A stretch of 64,000 nucleotides of DNA from Eretmocerus hayati (GCA_029851415.1 CM056742.1:62568454-62632453), one strand, 5' to 3'; counted from the first letter of the stretch, positions 26,001 to 38,042 are shown. The notes: a model not told the origin generated them from the letters alone. Program-made: numbers and translations.

Positions 26001-26460
26001 TGTTACGTTATTGGTGTTCGGGTATTGGGTTTTCCGTCTCCCAAGCGCGAAGCTGTCGTGCTGGGTGTTTGTGAAGGGGTTGGATGTATAGAATGATCTT
26101 GACACGAGAATAAGATTGACTGTTACTTTATTCCACGGCTAGTATCTCAATGTAAAGAGACCTATCAAATGATTTGACTTCTACTGACAGGGCCAATCCG
26201 TGGCTGCGTTTACCTGTCTCGCGTGACTGACTCGGACCGTAAGCCCCCGAGTTAATACTAACGACTACTTATCCTAAAAAATGAACTCCCCAACTGAACT
26301 CTTGCAGTTCCTTAAATACAATCGGTGCGACCCCGATGTCGCACCGCGTAATGGATGGAGGGGCGCTCCAAATTTTCCCATTGCGATCATTCGGCTCGAG
26401 GCCTGTACGAGCCTCTCGCAACATCATTCATATATATAACATACACTACAATACACTACA
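26001..26460 (-). repeat. 5' LTR (right copy)
   Basis: 460 bases, partner of 16297-16737. It carries an extra 10-base repeat (ATACACTACA twice) at its outer end. The two LTRs are otherwise close to identical over about 370 bases, so the insertion is younger than the inverted-repeat arms around it. Confidence 0.88.
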
Positions 26461-26829
26461 GTACCTATCATTGACAGTTAGACAGGTTATCTAAGCTAGA
26501 CAAAATCCGATTCTCATGACCCGATCTGAATGTATGTATGCACCTCAAGCACTAGAAACGAGGTTTCATTATTTTCGACATAAGGAAAGTCATTGATTGT
26601 ATCTTCACCTATTCGACACTTCGTGAAAAATTCATTGATTGAAGTAATATAAAAGAACGGTATTCTCGACAACACTAACTGAAAATTCTCATGATGGACA
26701 TTTATTTCTCTTTAGAACGCCGTGGGACATGGATATTTGCCACTCCTGAACGACATGGAACATTAAAAAAGATAACATACGAGATGCACATCACTGGTTG
26801 ACTGATGGGCTGATAGTTGATTTGCAACG

Positions 26830-27275
26830 ATTCCTGGAAGTATGTGGGAAGAATAAGTATGTATGCGAGAAAATCCTTGTCATAAGTGGCCACAAATAAA
26901 GGCACTTACTCGAAAGCCTGTGTATCGTATCACGGTTCCAACCAGACGAGTCCATGACTCGTTTGTATGTCTCATTCTATAGGCTATCATGACATTCGTC
27001 GTATATTCCAAATTAGTTCATTTATCGATGTTCGAAAAAGAATGTATATAAGAGAGATACTCGACTATCTTTATCTTATTCCACTCCGTTGTCTAGACTA
27101 AATTATACATTCTGCGCGTGTGGAACACAGCAAACTCTTGATATTTGATAATCCCATATCCGTGTATTATTATGATACTCTCGAATATCGATGGATGATA
27201 ATGGTACTGAACTCAATTATAGTGATCTCATATCTTTTACTAGATCAAATAACTTAAGACATCACTCGACAGATT
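26830..27275 (-). repeat. Right arm of the large inverted repeat, inner part
   Basis: Inverse complement of roughly 15770-16205, with the blocks GAGTCCATGACTCGTTTGTA and CCACTCCGTTGTCTAGAC. Similarity stops at about 27275 and resumes at about 29290, so some 2 kb was inserted in this arm or lost from the other. Confidence 0.75.
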
Positions 27276-29289
27276 TTCTCTATTGGAACGGAGTTCCTTC
27301 ACGCTCGTTTGGGTGAAGGGCGAAATCGTGCGACCGACACCGCCCCGCGTAACGAGATTCGATGCAACCCGCTATACAGATGCAACGAAAAACCGACATA
27401 CGATATAGGTATACTGCATGGGCTGAACCGCGTGTATTCTCAGCATCACATATATATGCCAAAATCTGTCTGCTGTCGGTTCTGCTCCCCATGCGCACAC
27501 AGCACGACTGACAACAACATATGATTCTTATTGCTATTTAGTATTATTGCTGCATATATGCTGGAACGAGTCATGCCAACGAATATATTCGTTGATAATG
27601 CCTTCATCGCTGATTTTCAATTGCTTTACGGGTTGTATACGGAATTCAGATCGTGAGTGTTTGGTGGTGATGAAGAGTGTGCAGTGATGTGTGTAGTGGT
27701 CCTCATCATGCTCTCATTGCGTGGGTGATGAGGGTTTTCTGAATTTGAACAAACGCTACATGAACAAAATCCATACTCCAAAACGAGAGTTTTCTAATCT
27801 CTGTATTGTCCTGCTTCATTTTAATTCAAAGTATTTAGCGAGATCATGTTTATCTGTTCTGAACCCTAATTTGGGGAATAATATGTTATGCATATTTGAG
27901 AGGATAGGCCGAAAGCAGCATTAAAATCACAACCACCATTACTGTTTTGGTTAAATATGGGGTCTCAATCAAAGATAAGGTTATTCGAGTCCCACCATTT
28001 TTACTCCACACATGCCACTGTTTCATATTCAAACATATTCAAATCCCGATCTAAATTCACCCGAAATGGAGCATGATTTCACAAGAGAATGCATACAATG
28101 CTGTAACTTATTGAGATAAGCACTGACTCACTTAGACGTTACAACAAGAGTCTAAATTCTCTGAGACCTCATTGTCCAATAATATCAATTTCAGTCGAGC
28201 CCAAATGCATTTAACCACTGCTGCATGCAATACAATTCTCCTCATTTTTTTAGAGCATGAACCAAATTTACCTCGATTGAAGGATGTTGTTCAGAAGCAT
28301 CTCAGCTTCAACTTGTGAAACTAAAATCGTTTCCATCAAATCCCATTATCTGCTAAGATTGAATGAGTGTGTATTCTGAAGGTCAACTGTGATCTCGCTC
28401 ACCAATAGGATAATGTCTTTCATCCTATCCAGTAGTTACAATATTGGATCAAATCAAGAAGAGATACTTCCAGTCCTTGGTCATCTTTGACCAAAAGCTT
28501 AAATATGGGTTACGCGTATCATCACTTTCATTCTACAGATGTTGTTAGGCACTCCTCACATTGACATACACTAGATATATATTCAAAAGCGAACAGAAAA
28601 TACCACTTGTGATCTCCTATGGCCCTGAAATAAAGTGAAGAAAAACTAAGAGAGTGAATCACTTGATACAATGTTGTAAGTTGTTGAATAAGATGATCAA
28701 TTCAGTCAAAAACTTGAGACAAAAGTCAAAATTCTCCCGTGGTTTGTAGAGATATCATGGACAATTTTGATCTTCGTACTCAATTAATGGGTTCAAATAC
28801 ATCCTCATCATTTTCCTAGAGCCCTAATTGAAAATTAAAATGAAGAAAGTGTAGGGAACTACCACAATCTAAAGTTGTTCGAAATACACATTCATCGTCG
28901 AAAGCCTCAACTAGCCCAAAAAAGATGTTTGTCTTTCTTTGGGCAAAGAGTAGAGTTTGAAAAAAATAAGATGTTGCTTTCCACTTTATTAAATGAGTAC
29001 ACGGATCCATTGAATCATCACATGATCGAATCAATTCCAATGAAATTAACTCTTCCACCAGCTTTGATGCCTCTTATGAACGACTTAGTGTTTATCGTTG
29101 AGAGTCACATTTGCTAACTTCTTTCAAATATATCTCCTATCATAACCTTTTAAGGAGTCGATCTCAAGCTGAAGTCCTCATTCTATTTGGATAATGCATG
29201 GTATATTATATTTGAGCTTTGAAAAACTTGAATGTCAATTATAACTCATCCAAATTTCCAGATCATATCGATATTTATGTATCACACCA
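27276..29289. other. Sequence interrupting the right arm; no gene
   Basis: About 2 kb not found in the left arm. It holds only short ORFs; the longest are about 80-89 codons, with no recognisable domain. I could not define ends or a target duplication. Confidence 0.45.
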
Positions 29290-29800
29290 AAAACAGCATT
29301 GGAACTCCATTCCTTACGCTTTTCTCGAACGCACACGAATTTTTCCATTCTTCCCACTAGATCAAATTTTTTCAGATTGTGATCAACATGTTTTTCTCAT
29401 TTCTTTCACTAGATTTCATTCATTGAGATATTACTCGACAAATTTCCTTCATTTCATTTCTTTTACAAGGTCAAATTTTTTCAGATAGTTTTCAACAAGT
29501 TATTCCCATCTCATCTCCCCTCTAGATTAAATTGTTCAGATATAGTGCTCAAGAGAGTTGTTATGGTCCTTTTTAATTTTCCAGATATGATATTCTCAAA
29601 CAGTATTTAAGTAACACAAAAGTGTGAGACACTTGTATTTCCGAGAAGATTCAGTTCGGTTATGACTTCAATGATTGAAACTCAATCAGATGAGTCTCTT
29701 CGAAAGATAATTCCAACTATCAACAGGAGGGAGGGCACTCTCACACTCGCCTGGTTATACTTCTTGGCGAAGGGAGTGGAGGGGGTGGGATCTCCAATCC
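29290..29800 (-). repeat. Right arm of the large inverted repeat, outer part
   Basis: Inverse complement of about 15325-15770. It shares GAGAGTTGTTATGGTCC (near 29553) with the complement near 15550 and ends in the C/G-rich terminus with the ACTCGCC box near 29745. Confidence 0.75.
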
Positions 29801-31961
29801 TCAGAAGGATACTAATACGAATGTTCCTTACGTGAATTTTTCCTGTTCAATCGTCGCAATATTCATCACCTTAAATACCCGGGAATATCTCAATTCAATA
29901 TCTCTGAAACGTTCCTGAAATATTTCTGACAATTTCCTGAGAGTTTCCTAGAAGGATTTCAGGAATATTTCCATAGAAGCTCCCATAAACAATTCCAACC
30001 GCGGGCATAACTATACTTCAGGAATCCCCCAGTATAATATTTCTGAGATTTTTTCTGAATTGTTCCTGGAACGTTTCCTTGCTGTGAGGATGTAGACATC
30101 GCGTGCATCCTGTAGCACCTAAATGACCAACGAACAGCACACTCAGCACAGCACAAAATACTCTTCAATTGCACATACGCACACAACCTGGACGCTCATC
30201 TCCATTAGGAAGCCCTGATTCTCTCACTAAACGCCAGCTACGAGGATTTGTCGTCTCTTATCGAGTGCAGTTCTCAACCTCGCGTCACAAAATACTCCCG
30301 CATGTCATCCCGAAAGCACATTCTCGTTCCCAAGCTCCCAAGAGCGGCTTGATCAATTTAGAATTCTGGCCAGCGATAGAGCACAGCCATTGAGTTGGTA
30401 TGAAGTCCCTCGTGGAGTGATCCAGTCCACAGAAATCTTACACTACGAGTATGATAGTAGCCTAACCTCGGTTTTGACATTCGAAACAATTTGTGACTTA
30501 TACAGATCTTTTCCGAGGGAATCACTGACTCTCCACCAATTCTACGGGAATCTTCTATCTCTGTGGAGAATTTGGTATTGATTCGACGAGTTTACAGCCG
30601 TGGTTTTTGGGATACGATTTTGGCGAATTTGAGCAGACGAATTCCGGCCGGTATGCGCCATCCTCTCAACATTCAGGTTACCTGGCTTTCAGCGCGTTCT
30701 TTGAAGCGATAGGCCAACAAAACTATCCTCAGGCATAGTTTACAGTACACTGAGGAATATTCAACAACAGAAATTGCCGTGATCCGCGCCACTTGTGGGA
30801 CACACTCCAATTCCTGCAGGAAACAATATCCGCATCAAATTCTGCAGATCCCACAACAGAATTTTCAACCCATCACACAAGCACCGAGAGTTGCTGTGTA
30901 GAACGCGAAGTTCTCTGCCAGAAGATCAAAATTCATTGCGAACACCTGCAGAAACTGTTCTGCCCCGGAGTCAGAAGGCGTTTGCTATAGTCTTCGTTGT
31001 ATCAGCACCGCTGAGGCGCTGGCGCTTCCGAGCAACTGCAAGCATACATACAAACTCACGATCCATTGCACTGAGCAAAAAATCTATTTTCTTATTAATC
31101 ATCCTAATAAGAAATAATCCTCCCGACATCTCAGGACTGATCAGAGGTTGCGAGTTGATAATTTTCGCAATGATAGTGATAAGATCATGTGTTGCGTGAG
31201 ATCACGAACAAGGCACCACCACGCCATCTGTATTCTCCTGCTATACTTTACTGCAGGAAAATTTCTCCGTGTAAAGAGAGGGACGATGAAGGAGTCGAAG
31301 AAGTCGGATGAATGTGGCGAAGATGAGAGTTTGCGTACGAGTTGACGTGCCGAGGGATGAATACTGAATTTCTCATTATTCGCCACACAGCCACGCTGCT
31401 CGTCTTGCCTATTAGATGCAATTTCAAGTTGCTCAATTAGAATGTAGAGGCTGACTCGATCGTGGGGGTAGAATCCGTGTCACTCCCTCCATGCCTGCTT
31501 ATGGCTCTTGAAGAATTGGATATTCAACCTTCTCGGTGGAGTGGTTGATCGAGGCGAGGGTGGTGTCGAGTGCGCGTATACGTAACATCGTCGTGGCCTG
31601 TTACTCTTAACTAACCCTCAGCGAAAAGAATTGATCAGAATGATGACGTAGAAGTCTCAGTGTCCCTCTCCTGGAAGCCAATCGCTGTGTATTCCTTTTG
31701 AGGGTGGTTTGCTTTGAGGGGAATTTGTTAAAGAAGCGATCACGGGGTACCCCCTGACGATAATCTGGGAACCCAAAGTGTACGAGGAGCTTGAACAAAG
31801 GCCTTCCCTTACCTGAATATTCGAATGGTAGAAATCCAATCGACAGTATTCGAAGATCTCAATGAAATCATATGTTAGAATATCGAAAGTCATATGAAGG
31901 GTGGATGAAAGTCTGCATGGAATGTCTTAGGCACTAAACTCTTTCGATTTATCCTTTCCAG
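29801..31961. other. No recognisable gene upstream of the unc-13 exon
   Basis: Probably intron if the unc-13 locus is intact. A plus-strand frame at 30390-30581 (63 codons) has protein-like composition but no family I know. The other unc-13 exons expected upstream (first half of this C2 domain) are not visible. Confidence 0.4.
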
Positions 31962-32408
31962 CGAGTGCCACAATTCTTCTGATCGGATCAAAGTACGAGT
32001 ATGGGACGAAGACAATGATCTGAAGTCGAAGCTTCGTCAAAAATTGACTAGAGAGAGCGATGATTTTTTGGGTCAGACAATCATCGAGGTCCGTACTCTA
32101 AGCGGTGAGATGGATGTTTGGTATAACTTGGAGAAACGGACCGATAAATCAGCTGTCTCGGGAGCGATTCGATTACATATCAGTGTTGAGATAAAAGGAG
32201 AAGAGAAAGTAGCCCCTTACCATGTGCAGTATACGTGCCTCCATGAAAATCTTTTCCACAGTATATGTGAAAATAATGATGGTATGGTCAAACTCCCTCA
32301 GGCAAAGGGTGATGATGCTTGGAAAATATATTTCGATCCCCCTGGAGAAGAGCTGGTTGATGAGTTCGCGATGCGATATGGCATTGAGAGTATCTATCAA
32401 GCGATGAC
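31962..32408 (+). CDS. unc-13: Exon of unc-13 (Munc13 family)
   Basis: Unc-13 primes synaptic vesicles for release by opening syntaxin at the presynaptic membrane. This exon encodes the second half of a C2 domain ([16 protein letters not shown], then [20 protein letters not shown], then a run ending [18 protein letters not shown]). The start of the following MUN-side region comes next ([18 protein letters not shown]). It is bounded by a pyrimidine-rich acceptor (tttatcctttccag, ending 31961) and a donor GTGAGT at 32409. The frame is open throughout and very conserved, so it looks functional. I find no other unc-13 exon in the window. Either the introns exceed 31 kb on both sides or this is an isolated copied exon. 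The start codon lies outside the exon. Confidence 0.9.
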
Positions 32409-32959
32409 GTGAGTAGCGTATTTTACGATCACATTCATACCGAAATCATAATGACCTTCCATTTCCACCACACCACCGGAAATATGGATGAGTTCCTCAG
32501 CAAGGCTTCACTCACACCTAAGAAGGACTCCACATCCCAAGCAGCATCGACACTTTTCAGGAATGTTCCAGGAATATTCCATCGGAAGATTTGGGATATT
32601 TGAGGGGAGAGCATATATGAACGATGCAGGGTGGCAAATCTTTTTCATCTACGACAAAGAGTATCATTTCCTCACTGCAACGACGGAGAGTAGCACATTC
32701 TCTCATGAAACACGAGGAACAGCACTCTTCCGTGTGGAGGAAGAAGGAGGTCGCCTTTCCTGCAGAGGCCAAATTCAATGAGTGGTCGTAAGGCTGGATT
32801 AGTGATGGGGTGAATGGATGGTAGTATCAACTATCATCAAATATCCAAATTAGATTGACAGAATAATTTTCCCGTCATTTTTTGTGACAGAAATTCCACT
32901 CCAGTACCATTAACTCATCATGATTCGAAATTATTTTGAATATTGAAAATGTTCCGAGA

Positions 32960-33530
32960 CTGGATAGCATTCTAGGGGCTCATAATTCGTCAGAAACTTT
33001 GAAAAGCTAAACGATCAATATCGAGAGAGGCGATTACCGCTAGATGGATACGCGATCTATCAGATGAACAACTGATCGATCCCTAGGAAAATCGTTGGAT
33101 TGGAGATAGAAGTCTGATCATAGGTTTCCTTGAAGGAATTGAAAGTAACATCGCCGGAGTCGCTGTGAGCATTTTCGTCCAAGAGTCTAGGTTAGTTACT
33201 TGAGTCAGAAGCAGTATCCGGATAAATGACTGGATATTTGTCCGGACTAAATGGCATCTCAGGGACCCATGACTCTTCAGAGACTTCGACAAGCCGAACG
33301 AGGGATAACCAGAGAGGCAATCGCCGCTGGTAGTTATATACATGCGGTTATTGAGATAATAGGTGGTGGGCCCGGGGAAATATCATTGGATCAGGAAAAA
33401 ACAAGTTTCTACCTATTTTTTTCCAGGCAAATAGAAATGAACATCGCTGAAGCCCTTCAGAGTCTTTTCTTCGATCAACAAAGTGGAGCAACCTCCCGGC
33501 AGAATCCGTGCTAGGCTGATGACCATCCAT
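32960..33530 (+). repeat. Two-copy tandem repeat of about 285 bp with exon-like content
   Basis: Copies at about 32960-33245 and 33246-33530 share, in order, a GGG(G/A)CYCATRA block, a GAGAGGC(G/A)AT block with CCGCT, ATCRTTGGAT, and AACATCGC. Copy 2 has an open frame (33251-33514) starting MASQGPMTLQ; the same region in copy 1 has stops. An acceptor-like tttttttccag precedes the last part of copy 2. This could be a decayed duplicated gene of unknown type. Confidence 0.5.
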
Positions 33531-33914
33531 CCAAGCCCTCCCAATTTTTTGGTTTCGCAGCTCAACATGGGTAGTCTTTCATCAAGGTTCTGTCCCCGCC
33601 TAACTTCATCAACCTGGAATTTTACCCGGAAATGCTCGCAGCGACTCAGCCGAAGTATATTCCACTTTCATCACAAATAACTACGATAAGATGCTTTTTT
33701 AGACCCAATAATCTCCCACGGCATTAATAAGTTATTCATCTTATGGATTGCATATTTGGAGGGGGGGGGGCAAAGATTGGATTCCGAGGAGAGATATTCA
33801 TTCATTACGAGATGAGGCTTCATGGACTTAATTTGTAGCGGGGAATGACCCTTTTCAAACTGTTAGAGATGCAACCAACAATAATTTTGGAGTCTGGAGA
33901 TAAACCATCAATCG

Positions 33915-33956
33915 CTGATGGATGGATGGATTGATGGATGGATCGATCGATCGATT
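33915..33956. repeat. (GATG)n/(GATC)n microsatellite
   Basis: Tetranucleotide run of gatg, then gatc, units. Confidence 0.9.
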
Positions 33957-34289
33957 CGGATATCAGACTCTTCGCACGGGCTGGGGAATGTCAACGAGGC
34001 AGATCGTTGGACTGTTATTAGGTTTGTTGGAAAGAAATTTGAACCGTCTGCAAGTTCGAAGTTGAGCATGTTAAACATGATAGACTTACGGCAATTATTG
34101 TATGCCTTGAACTCACGAGTAGGGTGGGGTTTGCCGCTTCAATCCCTATTTGAGGGTTGTTTTCACTAGGTTTATATATGGTAGTAAATGAGGGTGAAAA
34201 CTATTCTTGCCTAGGAGATGATGCACTCTAAAACAGGGCGGTATCGACGTCAATATGGGTAAGTATTGCATCATAATTAGCAATAATTA

Positions 34290-34435
34290 CGTAGTTCACC
34301 TAACTATATATGCGCGCTATGCATATAGCCCGGCTAACTATATAGCCATATGTACGCTATGCATATGGCTAACTATATATGTGCGCAGAGCATTTCCGTG
34401 TATAACTCATCTGACTATATGTGCGCAGAGCATAT
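34290..34435. repeat. Short direct repeats beside the palindrome
   Basis: Variants of GGCTAACTATATATG and GTGCGCAGAGCAT recur several times. The last unit adjoins the 34436 palindrome end. Confidence 0.7.
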
Positions 34436-35753
34436 GAGTAATTCCGCGCGAAAGCGGACCACGAAGTGCAAACATGTTTTGAACTCTTCTTCCGACATTT
34501 TTAATCAATTCTATGGTCTAAAAAATCAACTTCCCCCTCCTCGTGCGGTCGAACATTTTTTTTTGTTTCCTTGCGGAATATTTTTTTAATAGTATTTTCA
34601 TGAGGAAATATCAATCATTTTTCCAGTAAAATGGGCGTAGTTCCAATTTGACGCAAGATACGACAATATGCTTCGAGAATTTTTTTTGGAATTACGGACA
34701 CCCCTCATGAGCAGAAAGGTAAAAAACAGAAAAAATTCGATTCCTCAAAAACCCAATTTTTTAAGAATCTGGAAATTCATATTTTGATGTGAAATTGCGT
34801 GTTCTTCCAGGGAAAAGTGGTCCCGATCTGTGGTTTTGGGTTCTATCCTTTTTTTTTCACATTTTATCAATATTCTCAGCCTTTTTGGTTGCAACATGAA
34901 TTTCTCTGCGCATACGCAGGAATCTAGACTGTTGAAACTATTTTTATTGAAAAGCCGAGGAAATTTCCTCCAAAATCACTACTTGGCGAAGTCAATTCGA
35001 TGTACTGGGCCCAAAGTTGAAGGGTCTAAAAGATTATGACACTTCTACTCGAGTCACGATACTAATGGGAAATTTGTGCAAGATCTGCGTTTGCCCCTCT
35101 TGAGGATGCTCCGTCATCAATCTGATGTATCTTTAGGCCAAGTGCATGGAATTGACTTTGCCAAGTGGTCATTTTGGAGGGAACTTTCTTGGCTTCTCAA
35201 TGAAATTAGTTCCAGCAGGCTAAATTTCTGTGCATGCGCAGAATGAGTCATTGTTCAACCGAAGAGGCTGAGAATATTGATTAAATGTGGGAAAATGGCG
35301 TAGAACCCAACAACACAGACCAGGACCACTTTTTCCGGAAGAACGCATCATTTTACATCGAAAATAGAATTTTCAGATTTTTGAAAAATTTGGTTTTTGA
35401 GGAATTGAATTTTTCCTGTTTTTAACCGTTTCGCTCATAGCGAGCGTCCGTGGCCACAAAAAAATTTTTCTGAAACATATTTCGATAGATTTCTATAAGA
35501 CCTTTCGAATGCCAGTATCTGCGTGGTCGTATCTTACCATAAGACGGAACTACACCCATTTTACTGAGAAAAGATTGGTATTTATTCCTAAAAACACTAT
35601 CACAAAGATATTCTCGACCGAAACGAAACATTTTTTTGGACCCCATAGAGAGTGAAAAGGTCATCTCTCGGACCATAGAATCGATTAAGGATAGGGAAAA
35701 ATCAATCTGAGATATGTCTACAATTCGTGGTCCGCTTTCGCGCGGAATGACTC
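34436..35753. mobile_element. Palindromic foldback element, copy 1
   Basis: The left half (34436 to about 35090) is the inverse complement of the right half. The ends read GAGTAATTCCGCGCGAAAGC and its complement. Inner landmarks are AGTAAAATGGGCGTAGTTCC (34627) and its partner near 35540. Flanking ATAT (34432-34435) and ACAT (35754-35757) fit a 4-base duplication with one change. No transposase is present. Its ends and inner blocks resemble those of 44359-46266 and 60327-62105. Confidence 0.8.
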
Positions 35754-36200
35754 ACATAGTTCGTCAATTACGTTCCGCTCTCTCTCTCTCTCTCGCTATG
35801 GTCCTCCTCAGCATCAGCCATCAAACCTACCGGTCCAATCGAGTCCCTCTCGATCGCAACAGTTCCTCCTAGATCTTCGCAGCCATCATGCGATAGCAAG
35901 ATCTCGGGAGGTGCTGCCACCAGCCTTTGCTGCGGCTCTTTGGCCGTCGGATGATGATCGGTTCCATATAGCTTTTTGCTAAGGCTCTTTTACCGAAATG
36001 AAATCAAGCTGCAGTTTGATGCATAAAGTGCATTGAATAAAAGCAATTCGGAGATTAATCGATGAATTTTTGAATATAAGCGACGGGGAGTTCGATCAAT
36101 GAATTTTTGAATGATCAGTCTTGAACGGATCAGCTGCTAATCGACTCGATCCAGGACTGAGATGCAGTTTTATGCGAAACAGATTTACAGCTCGATGTTT
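35754..36200. other. No recognisable gene; (TC)n tract
   Basis: Contains a CT run at about 35777-35794 and no supported ORF. Confidence 0.5.
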
Positions 36201-36404
36201 TCTTGCCCTACCAATTTCTTTGTTTATATCAGCTGAGATGCATTCATTGCATTCTCGTCTCAACAGTTGCTCCACACATATTTGAGGATGAACAGTGCTT
36301 GTGTTTGAATTATCATGAAATCATAAGCTACAATATCAAGTGAGTTTAAGCACTTATTGTCTTCGACTCATCTGAATATTCTGCTCAACTCAATATATTT
36401 TCAG

Positions 36405-36679
36405 GCCAACTTCTTCTTCTCTCGAGATTTTGGCTGGTCCGACGAGCTCTTGCAAACGATCCATCGACTCAGACATTTCGACGAATGAGAACGATTAGAG
36501 ATGACTGTGAAGAAGTCATCAGACGAGGCTTATCTCATAACTTTTTGATTATAATTAGATTGGGGAATTCAGATATTGAGTTGATGAATAGATATAATGC
36601 AGTATTGTATAACAATCCTCCCATATTCATAGATTCAATTCGACGTGATGTGAATATGAATGATGTATACATTCTTTAA
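36405..36679 (+). CDS. Small protein candidate with a 5' UTR intron
   Basis: An ORF of 64 codons starts at 36485 (MRTIRDDCEEVIRRG) and stops at 36679. A likely exon begins at 36405 after a pyrimidine/AT-rich tract ending tttcag. A GTGAGT donor at 36340 suggests a short intron in the leader. The middle (RLGNSDIELMNRYNAVLYNN, then PPIF) resembles the small ORF at 57964-58182 (ERGDISQML...KYNECIANPP). I do not recognise the family. It has no signal peptide or membrane helix. Confidence 0.45.
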
Positions 36680-37147
36680 GGGAGTTTTGAATCAATATAT
36701 GATCTAATAATTCGAGGGCTCACATTATTTCATATCGCATCAGAAAATGTTCCCGATTGAAATGTTTCTATTGTATTTGGGAATAAGGTTAGACATAAAT
36801 CGATAATATATAATATGGAAGAATGTTCATGAGTACATCATAGCTTATACAATATTTCATTGATTTCATTAGCAATACATTCATAGTCTACATCTCAAAA
36901 CGTTGAGTATTTGATCATTCCTATTTTATCGTATTTGTTAATTTCTTCGCTCTTGGTACCAGTTTTTAGAAGTGTACCAATTTTTCAATGTTCACTTTTC
37001 TCTTCTGCTCCAATATAAAAAATTGTCGAATCGTTGCTTGACGAATTTTTCTAAGAACAGTAAATTTACAAACGAATTAAATGAAGCTTTTATGGTATAA
37101 GAATCTCTCTGAGCTAATGATAAAACCGGTAAAACTCCCTTATTTCT

Positions 37148-37376
37148 TCATTTGTAAGATATATCATAAATCTCACCACATCCTTCTGCTTTGATTCCCG
37201 CAAGTTCTCTGATCTTATCGAGTAATTCATCTCACGTCATGAAATTGATGTTGATTCCTCGTTCTCCCGATTTCATCACGATCCCAAACGGCTTTCCCTT
37301 GATCTCAAGGGTTTGTATTTCGATTTTATCCTGGAGGCTCCTTATATAATCACGAGCCTCTTCTATTTCTTTCACA
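37148..37376 (-). pseudogene. Exon-like coding remnant of unknown type
   Basis: On the minus strand an acceptor (tcttgaattccag) precedes a frame reading EIEEARDYIRSLQDKIEIQT, then KGKPFGIVMKSGERG. A TGA interrupts it, then DELLDKIRELAGIKAEGCGE continues in the same frame to a stop at 37148. The TGA lies in a donor-like GTGAGA, so the exon may instead end there. The composition looks coding (helical and charged). I do not know the family. Confidence 0.4.
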
Positions 37377-37837
37377 CTGGAATTCAAGAGATGAGTTCAA
37401 ATAGAAATTCTAGATGAAGAAGAATCTGCAAATCATACTTATTTCGGTTTAATGAAAACTAGCGGTATTGCCTCGCTCGCTAACGCTCGCTCGGCTTCAC
37501 TTCATTCGGAGCGTTCGATTTTCAGGAATTCATCAGAGTTTTTTCATATATTTCTGTTATACGTGTATCTTGCAGTTTCCAAGTTATGAATTCACATAAG
37601 AGCGATCAAGGCATCATCTTGTGGAATTATTGTGAAATTGAGATCAGCACATACAAAATTTTTTTCCCGATCGCCCGACTCAAGAGCGCCCATGAGAAAT
37701 TGCCTGGTAAAATTTTAGCGATTCTCGTTCTAGAATAGAAACTCTCCTATAATAATATTTCCATTGTGCCAATTATGGTGAGTTAGAGATCTGTAACAGT
37801 TATGACCTGACTTTATTTTCACGTACACTCAATCACG

Positions 37838-37977
37838 CACACACACACACACACACACACGCACATTTTTACGCAACCATACACCCACTCACAATCGTTT
37901 GAATTCAGACTCATGCGCACACACACACAAACGTACACACAAACACAGACCCACCACACAACTCCATCCATCCACCC

Positions 37978-38010
<33 letters not shown>
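37838..38010. repeat. (CA)n-rich tracts
   Basis: Several CA runs (37838-37862, about 37917-37930 and 37980-38008). Similar CA-rich stretches fill the spacers of the tandem units that follow. Confidence 0.9.
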
Positions 38011-38012
<2 letters not shown>

Positions 38013-38042
38013 TTACCCAATACCACCATAATAGGTATTCAG

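Larger units (their letters stand above)
16297..26460 (-). mobile_element. LTR element without pol, 10.2 kb
   Basis: Two direct repeats (16297-16737 and 26001-26460) begin TGTTACG and end CACTACA. They are flanked by a 4-base GTAC duplication at 16293-16296 and 26461-26464. A primer binding site beside the right repeat puts transcription on the minus strand. The interior has one long ORF (23744-25426). I find no protease, reverse transcriptase, RNase H or integrase, so the element must have been mobilised by others. Long non-coding interiors are known from LARD-type elements, but an unknown ORF plus several tandem arrays is unusual. Confidence 0.85.

Noticed and set aside
16297..26460. Reading the LTR element on the plus strand
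   Set aside because: The left LTR has no primer site on its inner side, whereas the tRNA-Lys primer site beside the right LTR and the long ORF both fit the minus strand.
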